DNA of 64,000 bases, taken from assembly GCA_014925825.1 (NCBI GenBank), contig JACGCK010000074.1:62001-126000 (forward strand). Direction: 5' to 3'. Numbering within the stretch: the first letter of the stretch is position 1; the number at the start of each line of letters is the position of its first letter. Position numbers and translations under genes: made by a program. The stretch is from Pholiota molesta (taxonomy: Eukaryota; Basidiomycota; Agaricomycetes; Agaricales; Strophariaceae). The notes under the pieces were generated by a model, which was given only the letters and a program-made list of their open reading frames with translations, was not told where the DNA came from and did not search any database. Positions 45,786 to 57,147 of this stretch are shown piece after piece.

Positions 45786-47357
45786 CTACAAATATAAAGT
45801 AACTAATTTCATGCCATGGTTTACCAGTTCACTTCGCTCAATGATATAACAGTCATTCCATTTGTCATAGTTCACGGTGCTGTTCCCGTCGGCGCTCGGT
45901 CTCTTGTTGAGAGTGAAAATGATCGGTGTTTCGGTAGGAATTTTTAAAGCGCCATGAGGCTTATTTGGAAAAATTAAGCCAACTGCAAGGCAGTGATGCG
46001 GAACCAATATTTTTGTGTCTTCTCCGCTCGCGACGTTCAGAATCCCAAATGTCAACCGGTAGTCCTCCTTCCCATCTTGACTCCCGGAGGTTCTGTCGTC
46101 CAGCACCTTGTAGCTTCTTCCAAATGCATCGAAGTCCCCCAATAGTGCAGAGACATCGGCTATTGTATGATAGTCTCCGATGGGGTTGTATTCTGAGGTT
46201 ATGTCCGCGCATACAGATATTGCAGGCATGAACACAATGGTGACGCGCAACCCGAGGTGTGTCAGGGACAGGTGCTCGATAGGTTTCCTTGGTAGAATAG
46301 GCAGCTGTGTATGCGAGGAGCGATGCAGATAGCTTTGTAGATTGAGTGGTAGAAGGCTCGAGGTACGTGAACCATCAGAACCTGCCCAATTGAAGATGTC
46401 CAGGACGTCGGCCGCCGAGTTGAGAACCACCTGCAAAAGGCGGGCCAATGCCCGTTCGGCGCCTTCGCCGTAAGCGATCGACATGCTGACGTCGAATATG
46501 CCCATCAGGCAGTACGCGCTGTCCTCTTCGCGCGTCACTTGGCGCTTTGCCGCCAATTGCATTCTGCGCGAAATAGGAAGCCATTCAATTTTGGTTTTTA
46601 GTTCATCTTCTGTAATTGTAGTAGCGTCTTCGATTCGTTCGAGGATGTTGGTATCTGATTTGTCGCTCTCCAAGGAATCAACTAATCTAACCCAGTCGGC
46701 ATTGTAGAATTTGACGTGATACGGCGCGAATAACTCCTGCAATGTCCATCCACGTGTAAACCAGCGGTCGTTCGGCATATCCGAAAGCGCGATTGTCTCT
46801 GCGAGATAGGTGATGCAGACATGGGCACCGCTATACCATTTATACATGGAGCGAATCGATTCGTCGAGCTCCGCGCTGCTTTCTTTGTTGATACAGATGG
46901 TGTCCATCCAGCCGAAAGCGACGCCGTGGTTTTCCCATGCGGCTTTGCAGAAATTCGCCAGTTTCTGGTATCCTGCTTGCTGAACATCGAATTCTCCCCT
47001 GTTCCAATCGCCGTAGGTGACCTCGCCAGATGATCCTTGGAGCCAGGTGTGCGATAGAATGGCATATTTACAATATTTGAGTATCAGCGGCCTAAACAGC
47101 GAATCCTCTGCTCCCGGGCCTCCCGTCGCGATATCATAGTAGAACTTGTCGTGAATGTACGTGATTTCTTTGTACTCATCTGCATAATTTATACTGCTCT
47201 CCATCTTTAATACGATTTGGGAATAGATTTCACTTCTCTCAATGAGTGCGATTTGAAGTTTCGTGGCGTGCGGCTTGAAACATAAGAGACGAATGGGCAT
47301 GATGTTGACGACGTGTTGGTGCAATGCCTTCAGAAGCTTTCCACGAAATCGAGACAT
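45786..47357 (-). CDS. HET-domain (heterokaryon incompatibility-type) protein
   Basis: A single open frame of 523 aa with the HET domain. YAILSHTW (about residue 96), GEVTYGDW, GWMDTICINKESSAELDESI, RSMYKWYSGAHVCITYLAE and WFTRGWTLQELFAP are the diagnostic motifs, followed by RQVTREEDSAYCLMGIFDVS and AYGEGAERALARLLQ. HET proteins trigger non-self recognition and cell death in filamentous fungi; many are of unknown partner. The ATG at 47357 opens the continuous frame, but splice-compatible exons lie directly upstream (to 48339), so the true N-terminus may be longer. A fragment of this gene's 3' end lies at 30010-30208. Confidence 0.9.
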   Translation of the reverse strand: MSRFRGKLLKALHQHVVNIMPIRLLCFKPHATKLQIALIERSEIYSQIVLKMESSINYADEYKEITYIHDKFYYDIATGGPGAEDSLFRPLILKYCKYAILSHTWLQGSSGEVTYGDWNRGEFDVQQAGYQKLANFCKAAWENHGVAFGWMDTICINKESSAELDESIRSMYKWYSGAHVCITYLAETIALSDMPNDRWFTRGWTLQELFAPYHVKFYNADWVRLVDSLESDKSDTNILERIEDATTITEDELKTKIEWLPISRRMQLAAKRQVTREEDSAYCLMGIFDVSMSIAYGEGAERALARLLQVVLNSAADVLDIFNWAGSDGSRTSSLLPLNLQSYLHRSSHTQLPILPRKPIEHLSLTHLGLRVTIVFMPAISVCADITSEYNPIGDYHTIADVSALLGDFDAFGRSYKVLDDRTSGSQDGKEDYRLTFGILNVASGEDTKILVPHHCLAVGLIFPNKPHGALKIPTETPIIFTLNKRPSADGNSTVNYDKWNDCYIIERSELVNHGMKLVTLYL

Positions 47358-47373
47358 TTCTTGCTCCGATGGA

Positions 47374-48339
47374 TCTGAAGATGTAGCTCGGTATCATCGC
47401 CGCTCATAAAAAACAATCAAATGCACCTTGAATTCCCGCTGGGCCTTCGTCGACAATCGCGCTTCTAATGAGAACTTGAAAATAGATCCTTCATCATTCA
47501 CTGCATCAATTTAGGCGGGACGTCTTGTATATACCTTGCTGGACCGGCTCAAAGCCTTCAGGCTGATCTTGACTCCCCTTTGACTCCTCCGGCAGGAAGC
47601 CTTCGGGTAGCGGTTCCACGTCAAAACGCGTCTCCGTAACCTCGACAAGATCATGGTCGCTGCGTGAAGGGCTATTTCCAGCAGGCTCTGGTTCGGGAGA
47701 GAGATCATCAGAACTGTGGGCGGAGACGGCATTTCTGAATTTGAATCTAGTCCCGAATGTATCGTATAAGCGCCACTGTAATGTGGAAAGGAATCGAACG
47801 ATATCAAGATCATAAACACATACCATCTATAGCAATTCCACCCACAGGCCCACGCTGAGAGCGTAGAAACGACGAGATGAATTTTTGTAGAGCAGTAATG
47901 AATTCCTCTCCATCTGGCCCAAAGGCACCTTCACTCGCATCTGCGGTGAACAATTATGAGACTCTCTAAGTGATAATACCAACACTGAGCAGAGTCACTA
48001 ACCACGCTCATATTCCGCGTCTGCTGGACGTATGAGGGGTACAATTACATTGCGTAAGGCCCTGAGCAGCGTTTCGGCGACAGTACTCGAAGAACCTATA
48101 TGAGTATGGTATTGTTAATATGAATGCAATTCTGGCCAAGGCGATAACGACTCACCGGCTTTCCCAGATTCTTCGGGTAGGAAGCCAGCCTGCGTTCTGG
48201 CATTATCGACCACGTCGTCAGATAAGATCTTCTCATCAGCCTCTGCCTTCGCTTGTGGTGTATTATCTACAGTAACTGGAGGTCAGCAGAAGCTTATCTA
48301 CGCTCACGAGAACTGCTGACCTGAATGCTGCATATCCAT
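47374..48339 (-). CDS. Upstream exons: N-terminal extension of the HET protein or separate small gene
   Basis: Six exon-like pieces with good GT..AG borders: 48339-48321, 48266-48156, 48095-48003, 47940-47824 (or to 47846), 47775-47535 and 47500-47427, leading to an acceptor at 47375 just before the HET start. They read MDMQHS, AGFLPEESGKA, ETLLRALRNVIVPLIRPADA, EEFITALQKFISSFLRSQRG, FDVEPLPEGFLPEESKGS and FSLEARLSTKAQREFK. The GFLPEES motif occurs twice. Phases fit except at two junctions (after 47824, unless donor 47845 is used, and into the HET exon), where a missing base would help. It could encode the N-terminus of the HET protein. No known domain. Confidence 0.5.
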
Positions 48340-48739
48340 CGTGCAATAGAACAACAAGCACAGCGATGATCGATGACCATTATTGACTGCGGCGAATGTC
48401 CACCGGCACTAGCCGCGCTTGTCGGTGTACACCATGATGCTATTTAAGTTTCTGAGCTGCTCCGATTCCTAAGCGCTCCTCAAACTTAAATATATACACC
48501 TTTAGGATTGTTTAGCTTGTTCAAATTTTGGATTAAATTTGACGGTGACATTAGCCAGTTGTGAGTGCTCGATTCAGAGCGCGAAGTTCGAACGAATCAC
48601 CGGTGCATACACACTAGATCAAGTCTATACGTACAGATTCTAAATCAGTTCAAGATATCGTATGTTACATAGTCCATTTCCTACAAAAAATCTGAGCAAG
48701 GAATTCTGAGTCTCTACTTCATGCCCAAGCTTCCGCATT
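48340..48739. other. Intergenic, no gene seen
   Basis: Promoter side of the upstream HET exons and 3' flank of the next minus-strand gene. Confidence 0.4.
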
Positions 48740-49452
48740 TCAATCATCGAACAGCGTCACCTGGAATCCTTCGAAGTTGACAGACAATTCTTCCTGTTCC
48801 TTCCCCTCGCCTTCCGGTACCGTTGGTCGAGCGGCGTAGACTCCGATGAGCAGGCTTCGAGGCTCTTCCGCCTCTGACGCTTCCCTCCCTAGGATATCAT
48901 GGCGGAACCACCAAGTGATCTCCCGGATCCCCAGCTTCTCTCCAGTCTCCTCGTTGACGATATAGATCCACAAACTCTCCACCCTCTCGTCCCCCTTCGT
49001 CTCCCTCTCCACCTGGATCGTCACCTTCCCATTCGCCGACTCAGGCAGCGGCACGAGGGACCAGTCGCTCCAGCGGCTCGTCGCGACCGCGCCCACAAAC
49101 GGCTTGCCCCACACGAACTCGATGCCCGTCTTGACCCACTTCTTGATATCCTCGTCGGGGATGAACAGCGCCAGCCCACCCTGATCGTACAGCGTGTTCC
49201 AGTCCGCGCTGACCGTCACGCGCGCGGAGTGGAATTTGTGGAGGTCGATGGGGTCGACAGCAGGAGGATGGGCGCGTTGTCGACATCGGTGTGCGGCGGC
49301 TTCCGCCAGAGATCGGTTTTGGCGGCAGCGCTGATCTTCAGGGGCGGGAAGTTCATCGTGGTGGGTAAGTCGGGCAGGATGGTGTCCTGCGAGATGGCCA
49401 TGGCGGAGGAGCCATGGTGGAGTCTGAGCTTGGGCAGGGCGGGGCTGGTCAT
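48740..49452 (-). CDS. DUF1349-like (concanavalin-like) protein, one frame break
   Basis: Minus-strand gene of about 237 aa, unspliced. The N-terminal frame (ATG 49452) reads MNFPPLKISAAAKTDLWRKP and PHTDVDNAPILL; the second frame continues VTVSADWNTLYDQGGLALFI, KKWVKTGIEF, RWSDWSLVPLP, ITWWFRHDILG, LLIGVYAARPT. This is the DUF1349 jelly-roll fold seen in fungal and bacterial proteins of uncertain function (some called regulator of enolase-like). The two frames meet at about 49255-49261, where a single missing G in CTG(G)TCGAC would join them and give a full-length protein. Confidence 0.75.
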
Positions 49453-50368
49453 GGTAGCAGAGTGCGTATGAAGATGAAGTCGGCGAATCTGATCAAGAGA
49501 CGCTTTCCTGGATCGTCTAGGCATGACGCAGTGATGTGCACCGGGCCGAAGAAACTCCGGTGTCGACTTTACGCCCCCTACCTGACCTTCAGATACATGG
49601 AATACATGTAGAATCTCATGATCAGAGTCTAAGCAATTTGTTCTTTTTTTGAAATGGCCCTCAAGCACTTGATAAGAATCTGGCTATTGGACCAAATCAA
49701 TTTCCGAAATTTCGAAGTTCAAATCAAGTTCAATACTTATTTCAATCAATCGTGGACAATCTGAAGGCAAACAAGCTACATCTCAAATTATGTACATAGC
49801 AGAGACGTTTTAAGTAGCTTGCCAGAACCGGTCCATGCTGAGTGGTGGTCAATGTCTCAATGACCATGGGATTCAGGTACTCGCAAAGTAAATCAGTCGC
49901 ATAAACGATTTTTTCTCTCCTACCGCGCAGCTGTAGACTTAAGAGGCGACTTTATCACGTCCTTGCGTACTGGTCTAGACATGAAAGGAGTTATACTGAA
50001 GCGCAGCTAGGGACCCGATGGCGCCTTGTCACTCTATGCTGTTCGCAGTACATAGCGCCGGGTTGATCAAAACGGTTTGTTATTATAACGACAGATCCAC
50101 TCTCTCTCAGCCTCGCCTCGCACCAAGTATATCGTTTATGCTCTTCCAGGTAAGCCACATGTTATGTCAAGCACTGCGGCATACAGCAGCCGTGTCGATC
50201 ATCTGTTATCTTCTTGATCCCTGATTCCCTGTCGCATGATTGAGTACGTAAATGGAACAAAGGCATCATCATAAGCGCTGTGCCACTCCCCATTTTTTCT
50301 TCTTCGCGCCGTTCGTTCAGCCTCTTTCTATCTAAGCCCCGTAGTCTGCAATAACCTGCGTCACCAGA
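49453..50368. other. Intergenic, no gene seen
   Basis: No coding signal recognised between the divergently arranged genes. Confidence 0.4.
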
Positions 50369-52270
50369 ATGGTACTAGCAAACTTTCTGGAAAGGGCGCC
50401 TAGCTTTCTGCTCAGCCGCCTGCTTCTGACGATGGACTTCGAGAGCTCCCGGCGGTTCCTCCAAACCTCTCGCACTTTGCGCTGGACGGCCGAGACTATC
50501 TCGCAAGACTCGTACCGCATCACGCTCGCCCTCGACGGCCTCCTAGACAACCCGCTCTGCCCGCTGCCCACGTTCTCGAAGTACCACCTGCTCCTCGCGC
50601 GGCGCGCCGCCTGGGCGAGCTTCCTCCCGACTACATCGACCTGCGGCACCTGCCGTGGATGGCGAACTCGAGCCTGCGGCGGTTCGCGTGCGGGCCTGGG
50701 ATGTTTGTGTGCTTTGGGAATAAGGAGCTGCGCCTCACGGCGTTCGGGGTGATGGGGGTGCAGATGCCTTACCTGCCGCCACTGCCCGGACGAGCCTGGA
50801 CGCGCAGCGGCGCTTTCGAATACTGTGTTATCGACTGCCCGGAAAAGTTGAATGATATGATTATAGGCATCGGCGCGTCCATAGAAGAGTACGATTTGGT
50901 GATTTTTGCGAAGATGTACGTCCTACGTTGTCATTATTCCAGAGCGTCTATTGATGCACTAATATGTTGTGCGCCATGTATAGGTTCAAGTCAGAAATGA
51001 TTCGAAATATAGCATATCTCTCCATTCGCCAAACTACACTGACTCGTTTACCAACCTTGCGCGAACGAGTGATTTACCACTTTTCAGAAAAGAATATCAT
51101 GGAGCCCCGGGAGACCGAAACCGCGCGTAGAACTCCTGGCGGCTGGGGGGTTACATCCTGATCACCACGGAGAACCACGGCGGAAACGACATCAGGCGAA
51201 ACCGTCTCCTCAGCCTTTTGACATGAACACAAAGAATTTATCATGGTCCGTCGCACCCGTATGTACACAGTTATCGGCGAGTTACTCACTTTGCCCTACA
51301 GGACGATACATGGGTGGACAGCAGCGGGTTCGCATTCATTGATAAAGATGTGTTCGTTAATCCGAATCTTCATACGGCGGACTTGACGTCTATCATATAC
51401 GGCCCAACCTGCAGCAGCACCGGCAAGCTGATCGCGTTAACATGCTATTCAGGTTTGGCTGCCAGTACTAGAGACAGGCATTCACTTCGTGAGCATCTCA
51501 TGTCGATGTCATCCAGGACTACGACCACAGAGTATCGACGCCTCGGGACGAGCGTCCCGTTCTACGATGACCTAAGGAAGCGATCATCCACATCGAGATG
51601 AGAGTAAGACGCGTCGTCAAATCCGAGGACGCTGATGACCTTCCCGCGCAAGACTTCATCATGATCGTGCACCGCAGCGCCCTGCATAAGCTCATCCAGC
51701 AGTTCCAAGCGAAAGTACAAGTCTGCTGATCTGCCGCAGCAGGGCCTGATAATCCCCTACGCGAATGGGGCCCGGCTGTGACGAGTGGTTCAAGCGCGAT
51801 ATCACCGGCCAGCGCACGGCGTATACGTACGGCCAGCGCTATGTAGAGACAAAACACACCATCGGGCGGGTTTCCCAAGAACGAAAGCGAGGTTCTGCTC
51901 ATGGATTTCAATCTGAGCACCGTGCAAGAGACGCTGCGCAGGCGAGGCGGACACAAGGATCCGATTCGCATTGTACCCAATGGACATTGACGTCCGTCAG
52001 ACACGCTGATCCACCACGGCTGGATTGGAGGAACTTGGCGCTACACGTCGATGCCTTCGGCCAGTTGGGGATGTTCGAACGGTCGACGGAGGCACAGGAA
52101 GATCCGGACGATATCCTGGAATGCCGAGGTTATTTCAAGGAGAATATCGTGAATAGGCTGCCATATGTGCTCTTTGTGGGCGGCGAAGAGTGGTCGTCGT
52201 TGAATATCTATGACGTGTTCATCGACGGCCCGAGGTTGATAATCGTAGTGGTGAGTACTGATTCTCGTTG
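50369..52270 (+). pseudogene. Decayed F-box-family protein gene
   Basis: Pieces of a typical basidiomycete F-box protein appear in order but in changing frames. They are DSYRITLALDGLLDNPLC and LARRAAWASF (50500-50620), LRHLPWMANSSLRRFACGPG (about 50637), IEEYDLVIFAKM with a GT..AG intron to 50984, TWVDSSGFAFIDKDVFVNPN (about 51307), IIHIEMRVRRVVKSEDADD (about 51583), LLMDFNLSTVQETLRRRGG (about 51895) and NRLPYVLFVGGEEWS...VFIDGPRLIIVV (to about 52255). The first break (about 50628) could be one missing C in CTCCC(C)GAC; others involve in-frame stops (for example at 51159 and 51729). Several breaks argue for a true pseudogene. Confidence 0.55.
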
Positions 52271-55200
52271 AATGTTATGTCGCTCAACAGCGAATCCATT
52301 TCAGTTTGATGAAAACTACAAAAGATACATTCGCATTGCATTCCTTGGATGATAGGGGATGAGACCAGTAAGCTCTCGTAGTCCACTTTGGAATTTGATG
52401 GTCCGGAATGTTGCCTGTGATAGATAGATTAATACAGGTGTCATCGTGTAGACAGTTTCCAGAATGAATGCAAGCCTCAAGGTTTCAAACGTTTAACCCG
52501 CGAACAGTTCTCCCAACGAGGTCCGAAACAAGGCTTATGAGCAGTTGCAGCTCAGCGCCTCTAAGTACAAGCCTAACGAATGCATTTGTGCACTGATCCG
52601 AAGAGGTGAACACGTCGATAGTGAACACGTCGAATTCGATAGCCCATGTTCGCCGAGTCGCCAATTATGAAATTGGTTATGACGCTCAAGGTCCGGGAAG
52701 CGAGAGCAGAATTAGACAGATATGTAATATGAGACCCAGAGTTAAGAAACGCAGAACGTCGGAGCTCTCAGGATGAAGGTAAAGCGCGATGATTGACCGG
52801 GACAAGGACGAGACGCGTCACCGACCGGGTCGCGTCAAGGTCTCAGTGAGCCGGTGGCCCGTGCGCGGTGCCTCGAAAGTTCGAGCTCCGCTGTCTGGGC
52901 GCCAACTCAACTCTATCGAACTCCGTCCTCGGGGCTCGGTGCCACTCAACTCCCACTTTTCAAATTTCCCTCATCAAATTACCGCAAGCTCTGGCGAACT
53001 GCCTGCTTCCCTACCGAAATCAAACCGAAGTAACAGACCTCGCGCTTCCGCAAGGCCTTCTCCCAGTCCCAGCTCGAGACGCGTTCCGGGCTCCCCTCGA
53101 ACCTGCGCCCCAGAAATGCCAAACCAGCTCGTCGTGGTCCATCACAGAATGACATCACCTTTACGAGAACGCGGCCAGCTGACCGCGGTCTGTGCCCTGG
53201 AGAGCATCCTAGCTTCCCTTCACTGTTATGGTACACGGAGCCCTGCTATCTGGCCTCCCTGCGTCCGCCCGATCCCCTAGCATGCTCCCTGAACCTGGTC
53301 CTAGCATAAGTAGCATGCACGGAAAGCGATAATTGAAATAGCGACAATCTAGGGTTTCTGGCTCAAACGCTGGCGCCCAAACGAACTGGTGCTCGCCATT
53401 GGCAGCCCACAGCCACCGCCCCTCCACATGGGCCACCGCTGCAGGCTGCTTCCGGGCTGTCAAACGTCTCTCTGTGTCTTTTCCTGTGTCTGTTTTCTCT
53501 CTGGGTACTTACCCCCGTCTATTCTCGGTGGTGCCCCAGCCAGAAGACGACAGTGCTGGGGCCCGGATGAGGGCTTCTTTCACTTGCTTCCTTTCGTGCG
53601 TCTCGTGGCCAGGCTGGCGTTGCTCCCCCTCCCAGATCAACGGCGAAGATGGGCTGACTGTACAATCGGAACAGCTGTTCTATGTATTGCCCCTCTCTAT
53701 TCGAAGGATATGTCTATCTGATCTCTTCACACGGGGTGATGGTGAGCTTATCGCGCACGCCCGGTGGGAAATTAGACGTCCCACCAGCAGCCTCGAGGCG
53801 GGGCATTCCCCGAAGCCTGCGCCGCCGGCTGTCTGTTAAGCTGCGTTCTGGGCTTCGCGAGCGGCGCCGTCGCGCTGATAATGGACGCCTTTAGACTAAG
53901 ACTCGGGTTCAGACTTCGGTTCTCAAGACATGCTCCTTGGACCGTTTCTAGGGTTAGCTTTGCCCCGAGACGCCAGATGCGAGCCTTATTGTGGTTTCGT
54001 AAGGCGATCTGAGGGCGTAGGGCCTGGGCTAGGCGAACGCTTAACCTGTGCCTCGTGAAGGTCGCTTCTGTGCTAATGCGCCTCGCCTATGCGCGGTTGG
54101 AGATATGCAGGGCGAGCGGTTGCAGCTGCACCCATTCGTCTGCATTGTTCGAGCTTCAAGCTTCAACGTTCAAGCGCCGTGATAATCCCATATACCGCTG
54201 GAAGAAATTTTCGAGTGGTTGGTGGCATGCACTCCTGGTGTTCTCGTTCTCGTTCTCATAGCGTGCGCATTTGGTTAAGCTGCTTACTTACTAGTATAGC
54301 CCAGGTTATAGAAGATTTATGTTTAGACCGCTACTTAGGCTCGCAGATCTCCTTGCACAAACGCGCGTCGCATGACGCCCCCAGATCGGCCGCGCCCCGT
54401 CTTATCTGCTCCCAGATGCGCTATTCTTGTCCTTTTTCTCTGCATCTTCCTCGCCTTCCACTAGTTCTTCCTTCCAGAACATATGTAGTAGCTATGTATA
54501 GTAGGTCGTGCTTCTCACATCAATAAATAACAGCGCACCGTGCCACTGCTGCGATGATCCCGTCCGCCTTACCCCCATCCGTGTGTCGCTGGAAATAGCG
54601 ACGTGATGTGCCACCGTTTCCTAAGTAGCGTCGCCTTCTTTGAAGTTCTTCCTTCCTAAGAGTTCCTAAGTGCTAAGTAGTGAGTAGCGAGTGAGTTCGT
54701 GCGCGATGGCTCCCATGGTGCGATGGCCCAGTTCTCCCGTCGAAATCCTCTGCAGCGCACATATTCCACGAATAACGCATCTCTACTAAACCTTCTAAGT
54801 AATAAGTGCAGCAACGAAAAAACCTTCCAAGACCTTCCACCCCCATCCATTTCCCATCAGCGGCGCGCGCCCCGCCGGATCTTCGAAGTTCGCGTCAGTC
54901 TGCATCAGTTCGTCCTCCATACGTAGTCCCCTCGTGGTCTCGCTAATTGTGCCTGTAGATGGGTGCACTTACCACTTCCACACAATACAATGGATGCCTT
55001 CCTTGATGCGCTGATGCCTTGTTGTTGAGTATCAAGTAAGTACCAAGCAGTGGAAGGACGTGGAAGGTGTTCGAATTGGCGCTCCATTACCATACGTGTA
55101 CAATCCTTCGTTCGTTGGGGATGGCGTCGCAACGTCGCGGTGGGGATGCATACGACCCAGTACTGAGTATCCTCCATCCTTCAAGTTTCGCTGCGCTCGC

Positions 55201-56181
55201 TCACTCACAATCCGTCGACGCTAGTTTAGTTGCCATGCTATGCTCAGAGTGTTCGAGTACATTATACGCCAACTTGTTAGATTCTTTATTATTACGAGGC
55301 AGGATCAAAGTGTACAAAAACGCGAACGCGTATACAACTAGATTCGTTTTTACTATTCAAACTATTGGGGGGAAACCAGATATTGCTATGTGTGTACTTA
55401 TTCAGAAACCTAGAACAAGGAAAGATGCGATGCGATGGGGCCACGAGAGGGAGGGAGAGAGGAAAGGGAGAGGGATAAGGATAATAGGAATATGAATATA
55501 TGGTGACAACGAGGAGATAATGGATATTGTGCAATGCGAGATCAGATCAGATAGCCGCGGGCGAAAAAAAGAGATAAAAAGAGACAGAGATAAGAGAGAG
55601 AGAGAGAGACGGAGAGAGATGGATGAATGGCCGGGATTAAGATGTCTATGGATGGGAGTGTTATAACGATAGCCCGAAAACGAGATATACAGCATCAGTA
55701 ACAAAAGAAAAGAGGGAGTCTCCAGCGCGAGGAAGGAGACGCAACAGAAAGAGAAGAAGGAAGAAAGGAGAGAGGATGAAAACCGGGACCTTTTTCGAAG
55801 AAGGGGGATATACAAGGCGGGTTTTAGGGTGGAGACTCTGGAGTACAGGGGCTTTGTGCGTTGAGTTTGTGAGTGCGGATGCTGACGATCGAATGGTACA
55901 TTGTGAATATTCCGATAGAGGGAGCATGGATGAGTGAGCGAGCGAGCGGGGTGGGGTGAATGCTTGACTGATTAGTTGTACAGGGTAGGATTGGCGTCGT
56001 TGTTGTATGTTCTGGAAAGATGTGGAAAATGAGGGTGATGTCGTGGAAGCGAGCGTGATGGGAGCATTTCGTCAGAAGGTCGTGTTTTGTTCGTTGTTGC
56101 GGAGAAATTTTAGTGGATGGAATGATGGTGGTAGTTGGTTCAGTGGGTGCAGTGGCTCACCGCAGGGAAGGCGGGGCGCAC
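52271..56181. other. Gene-poor region, no gene supported
   Basis: About 3.9 kb. Open frames such as 52789-53280 and 53399-53839 have no similarity or splice context. The part 55390-55950 is purine-rich on the + strand with GA microsatellite (about 55590-55620), consistent with the CT-rich 3' UTR of the minus-strand gene to the right. Confidence 0.4.
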
Positions 56182-57147
56182 TCAGGCCTCGACGCTGACG
56201 ACGCTCGACAGGCAGCTCTTCCGATACCCCTTCTCGCCGTCCCCGCTCTGATGGGGCAGGACCCGGCGGCGCATCGGCTTGCCCACCGCATGCACGCGGT
56301 TCAGCAGGATGCCCGCGACGATCTTCGACAGATTCGGCGTCGCCTGCGCCTGCTTCGGCGGCGCCGCTGCGCTCCTCTGTGGCGGCGCGGCCGTCGTCGT
56401 CGTCGGCGCGGTGCCCGGCAGCGGGCCGTTGATGGGCATCAGCGAGCGCAGCGCGGCCGTGCGCGCCGCGGGTCTAGGCGACGCAGGCGGCGGGGTGTAC
56501 TGCTGGATCTCGGTCGGCTGCGCCGCGGGGATGTGGATGGTGTACGGCGCAGACGCCTTCACGTTCCGCTGCAGGGGCTGCTCCTCCGCCATCTGCGACG
56601 CCGCGCGGTTCGCCTGCGTGCCCCCCGTCAGCGGGCTCGTCACGGACGCAGGGACGGGCACCGCGCCCTCGTCGTCCGCGAACGGGTCGAACTTGTACGC
56701 GGGCGCGGGGCGGCCCCGGTGGGGGCCGTACGTCGGGGGCATGCGGATGGACACCGAGCGCCGCCGGCCGCCGCCTGCACCCGCAGCGCCCTTGCGCAGG
56801 CCCTGGCCCTGGCCCGCGCCGGCGGGATACGGCGGGTACCCGCCGTGGAGTGCGTAGAGGTGGTGCGTGTACGTGTGCTGGTTGTGCGTGTTGATGCTGA
56901 CGCCTGCTTGGGGGGTGTACTGGGGGTGCTGCGGGGCCGGGTGCTGGTACTGGTTGAACTGGGTGGCGTTCTGGAGGGGCTGGTGCTGCTGGAGATGGGT
57001 GTCCTTGTCCTTCTGGGTGGGGGTGTGGGTGGGGGTGTAGCGGGGGGAGGCGGCGGCGGAGGCCCATGCTGAGGGGGAGTTGCGGGGGTGGGCCGCGGTG
57101 AAGGAGGTGTGGATGGTGCGGATGTAGTGGGCGGGAGTGGTGGCCAT
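56182..57147 (-). CDS. Disordered Pro/Gln/Ala-rich protein
   Basis: Unspliced 321-aa frame from ATG 57147 (MATTPAHYIRTIHTSFTAAH). It is mostly low complexity (Gln/Pro/Tyr/Ala/Thr), with GRRRSVSIRMPPTYGPH, PAPAYKFDPFADDEGAVPVP and a distinctive C-terminus VHAVGKPMRRRVLPHQSG, then GYRKSCLSSVVSVEA. I recall similar short basic C-terminal endings in other basidiomycete proteins but cannot name a family. No known domain, signal peptide or membrane segment. Confidence 0.6.
   Translation of the reverse strand: MATTPAHYIRTIHTSFTAAHPRNSPSAWASAAASPRYTPTHTPTQKDKDTHLQQHQPLQNATQFNQYQHPAPQHPQYTPQAGVSINTHNQHTYTHHLYALHGGYPPYPAGAGQGQGLRKGAAGAGGGRRRSVSIRMPPTYGPHRGRPAPAYKFDPFADDEGAVPVPASVTSPLTGGTQANRAASQMAEEQPLQRNVKASAPYTIHIPAAQPTEIQQYTPPPASPRPAARTAALRSLMPINGPLPGTAPTTTTAAPPQRSAAAPPKQAQATPNLSKIVAGILLNRVHAVGKPMRRRVLPHQSGDGEKGYRKSCLSSVVSVEA

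Noticed and set aside
52789..53839. Open frames of 163 and 146 codons in the gene-poor region
   Set aside because: No domain, no conservation signal visible, overlapping alternatives in other frames.
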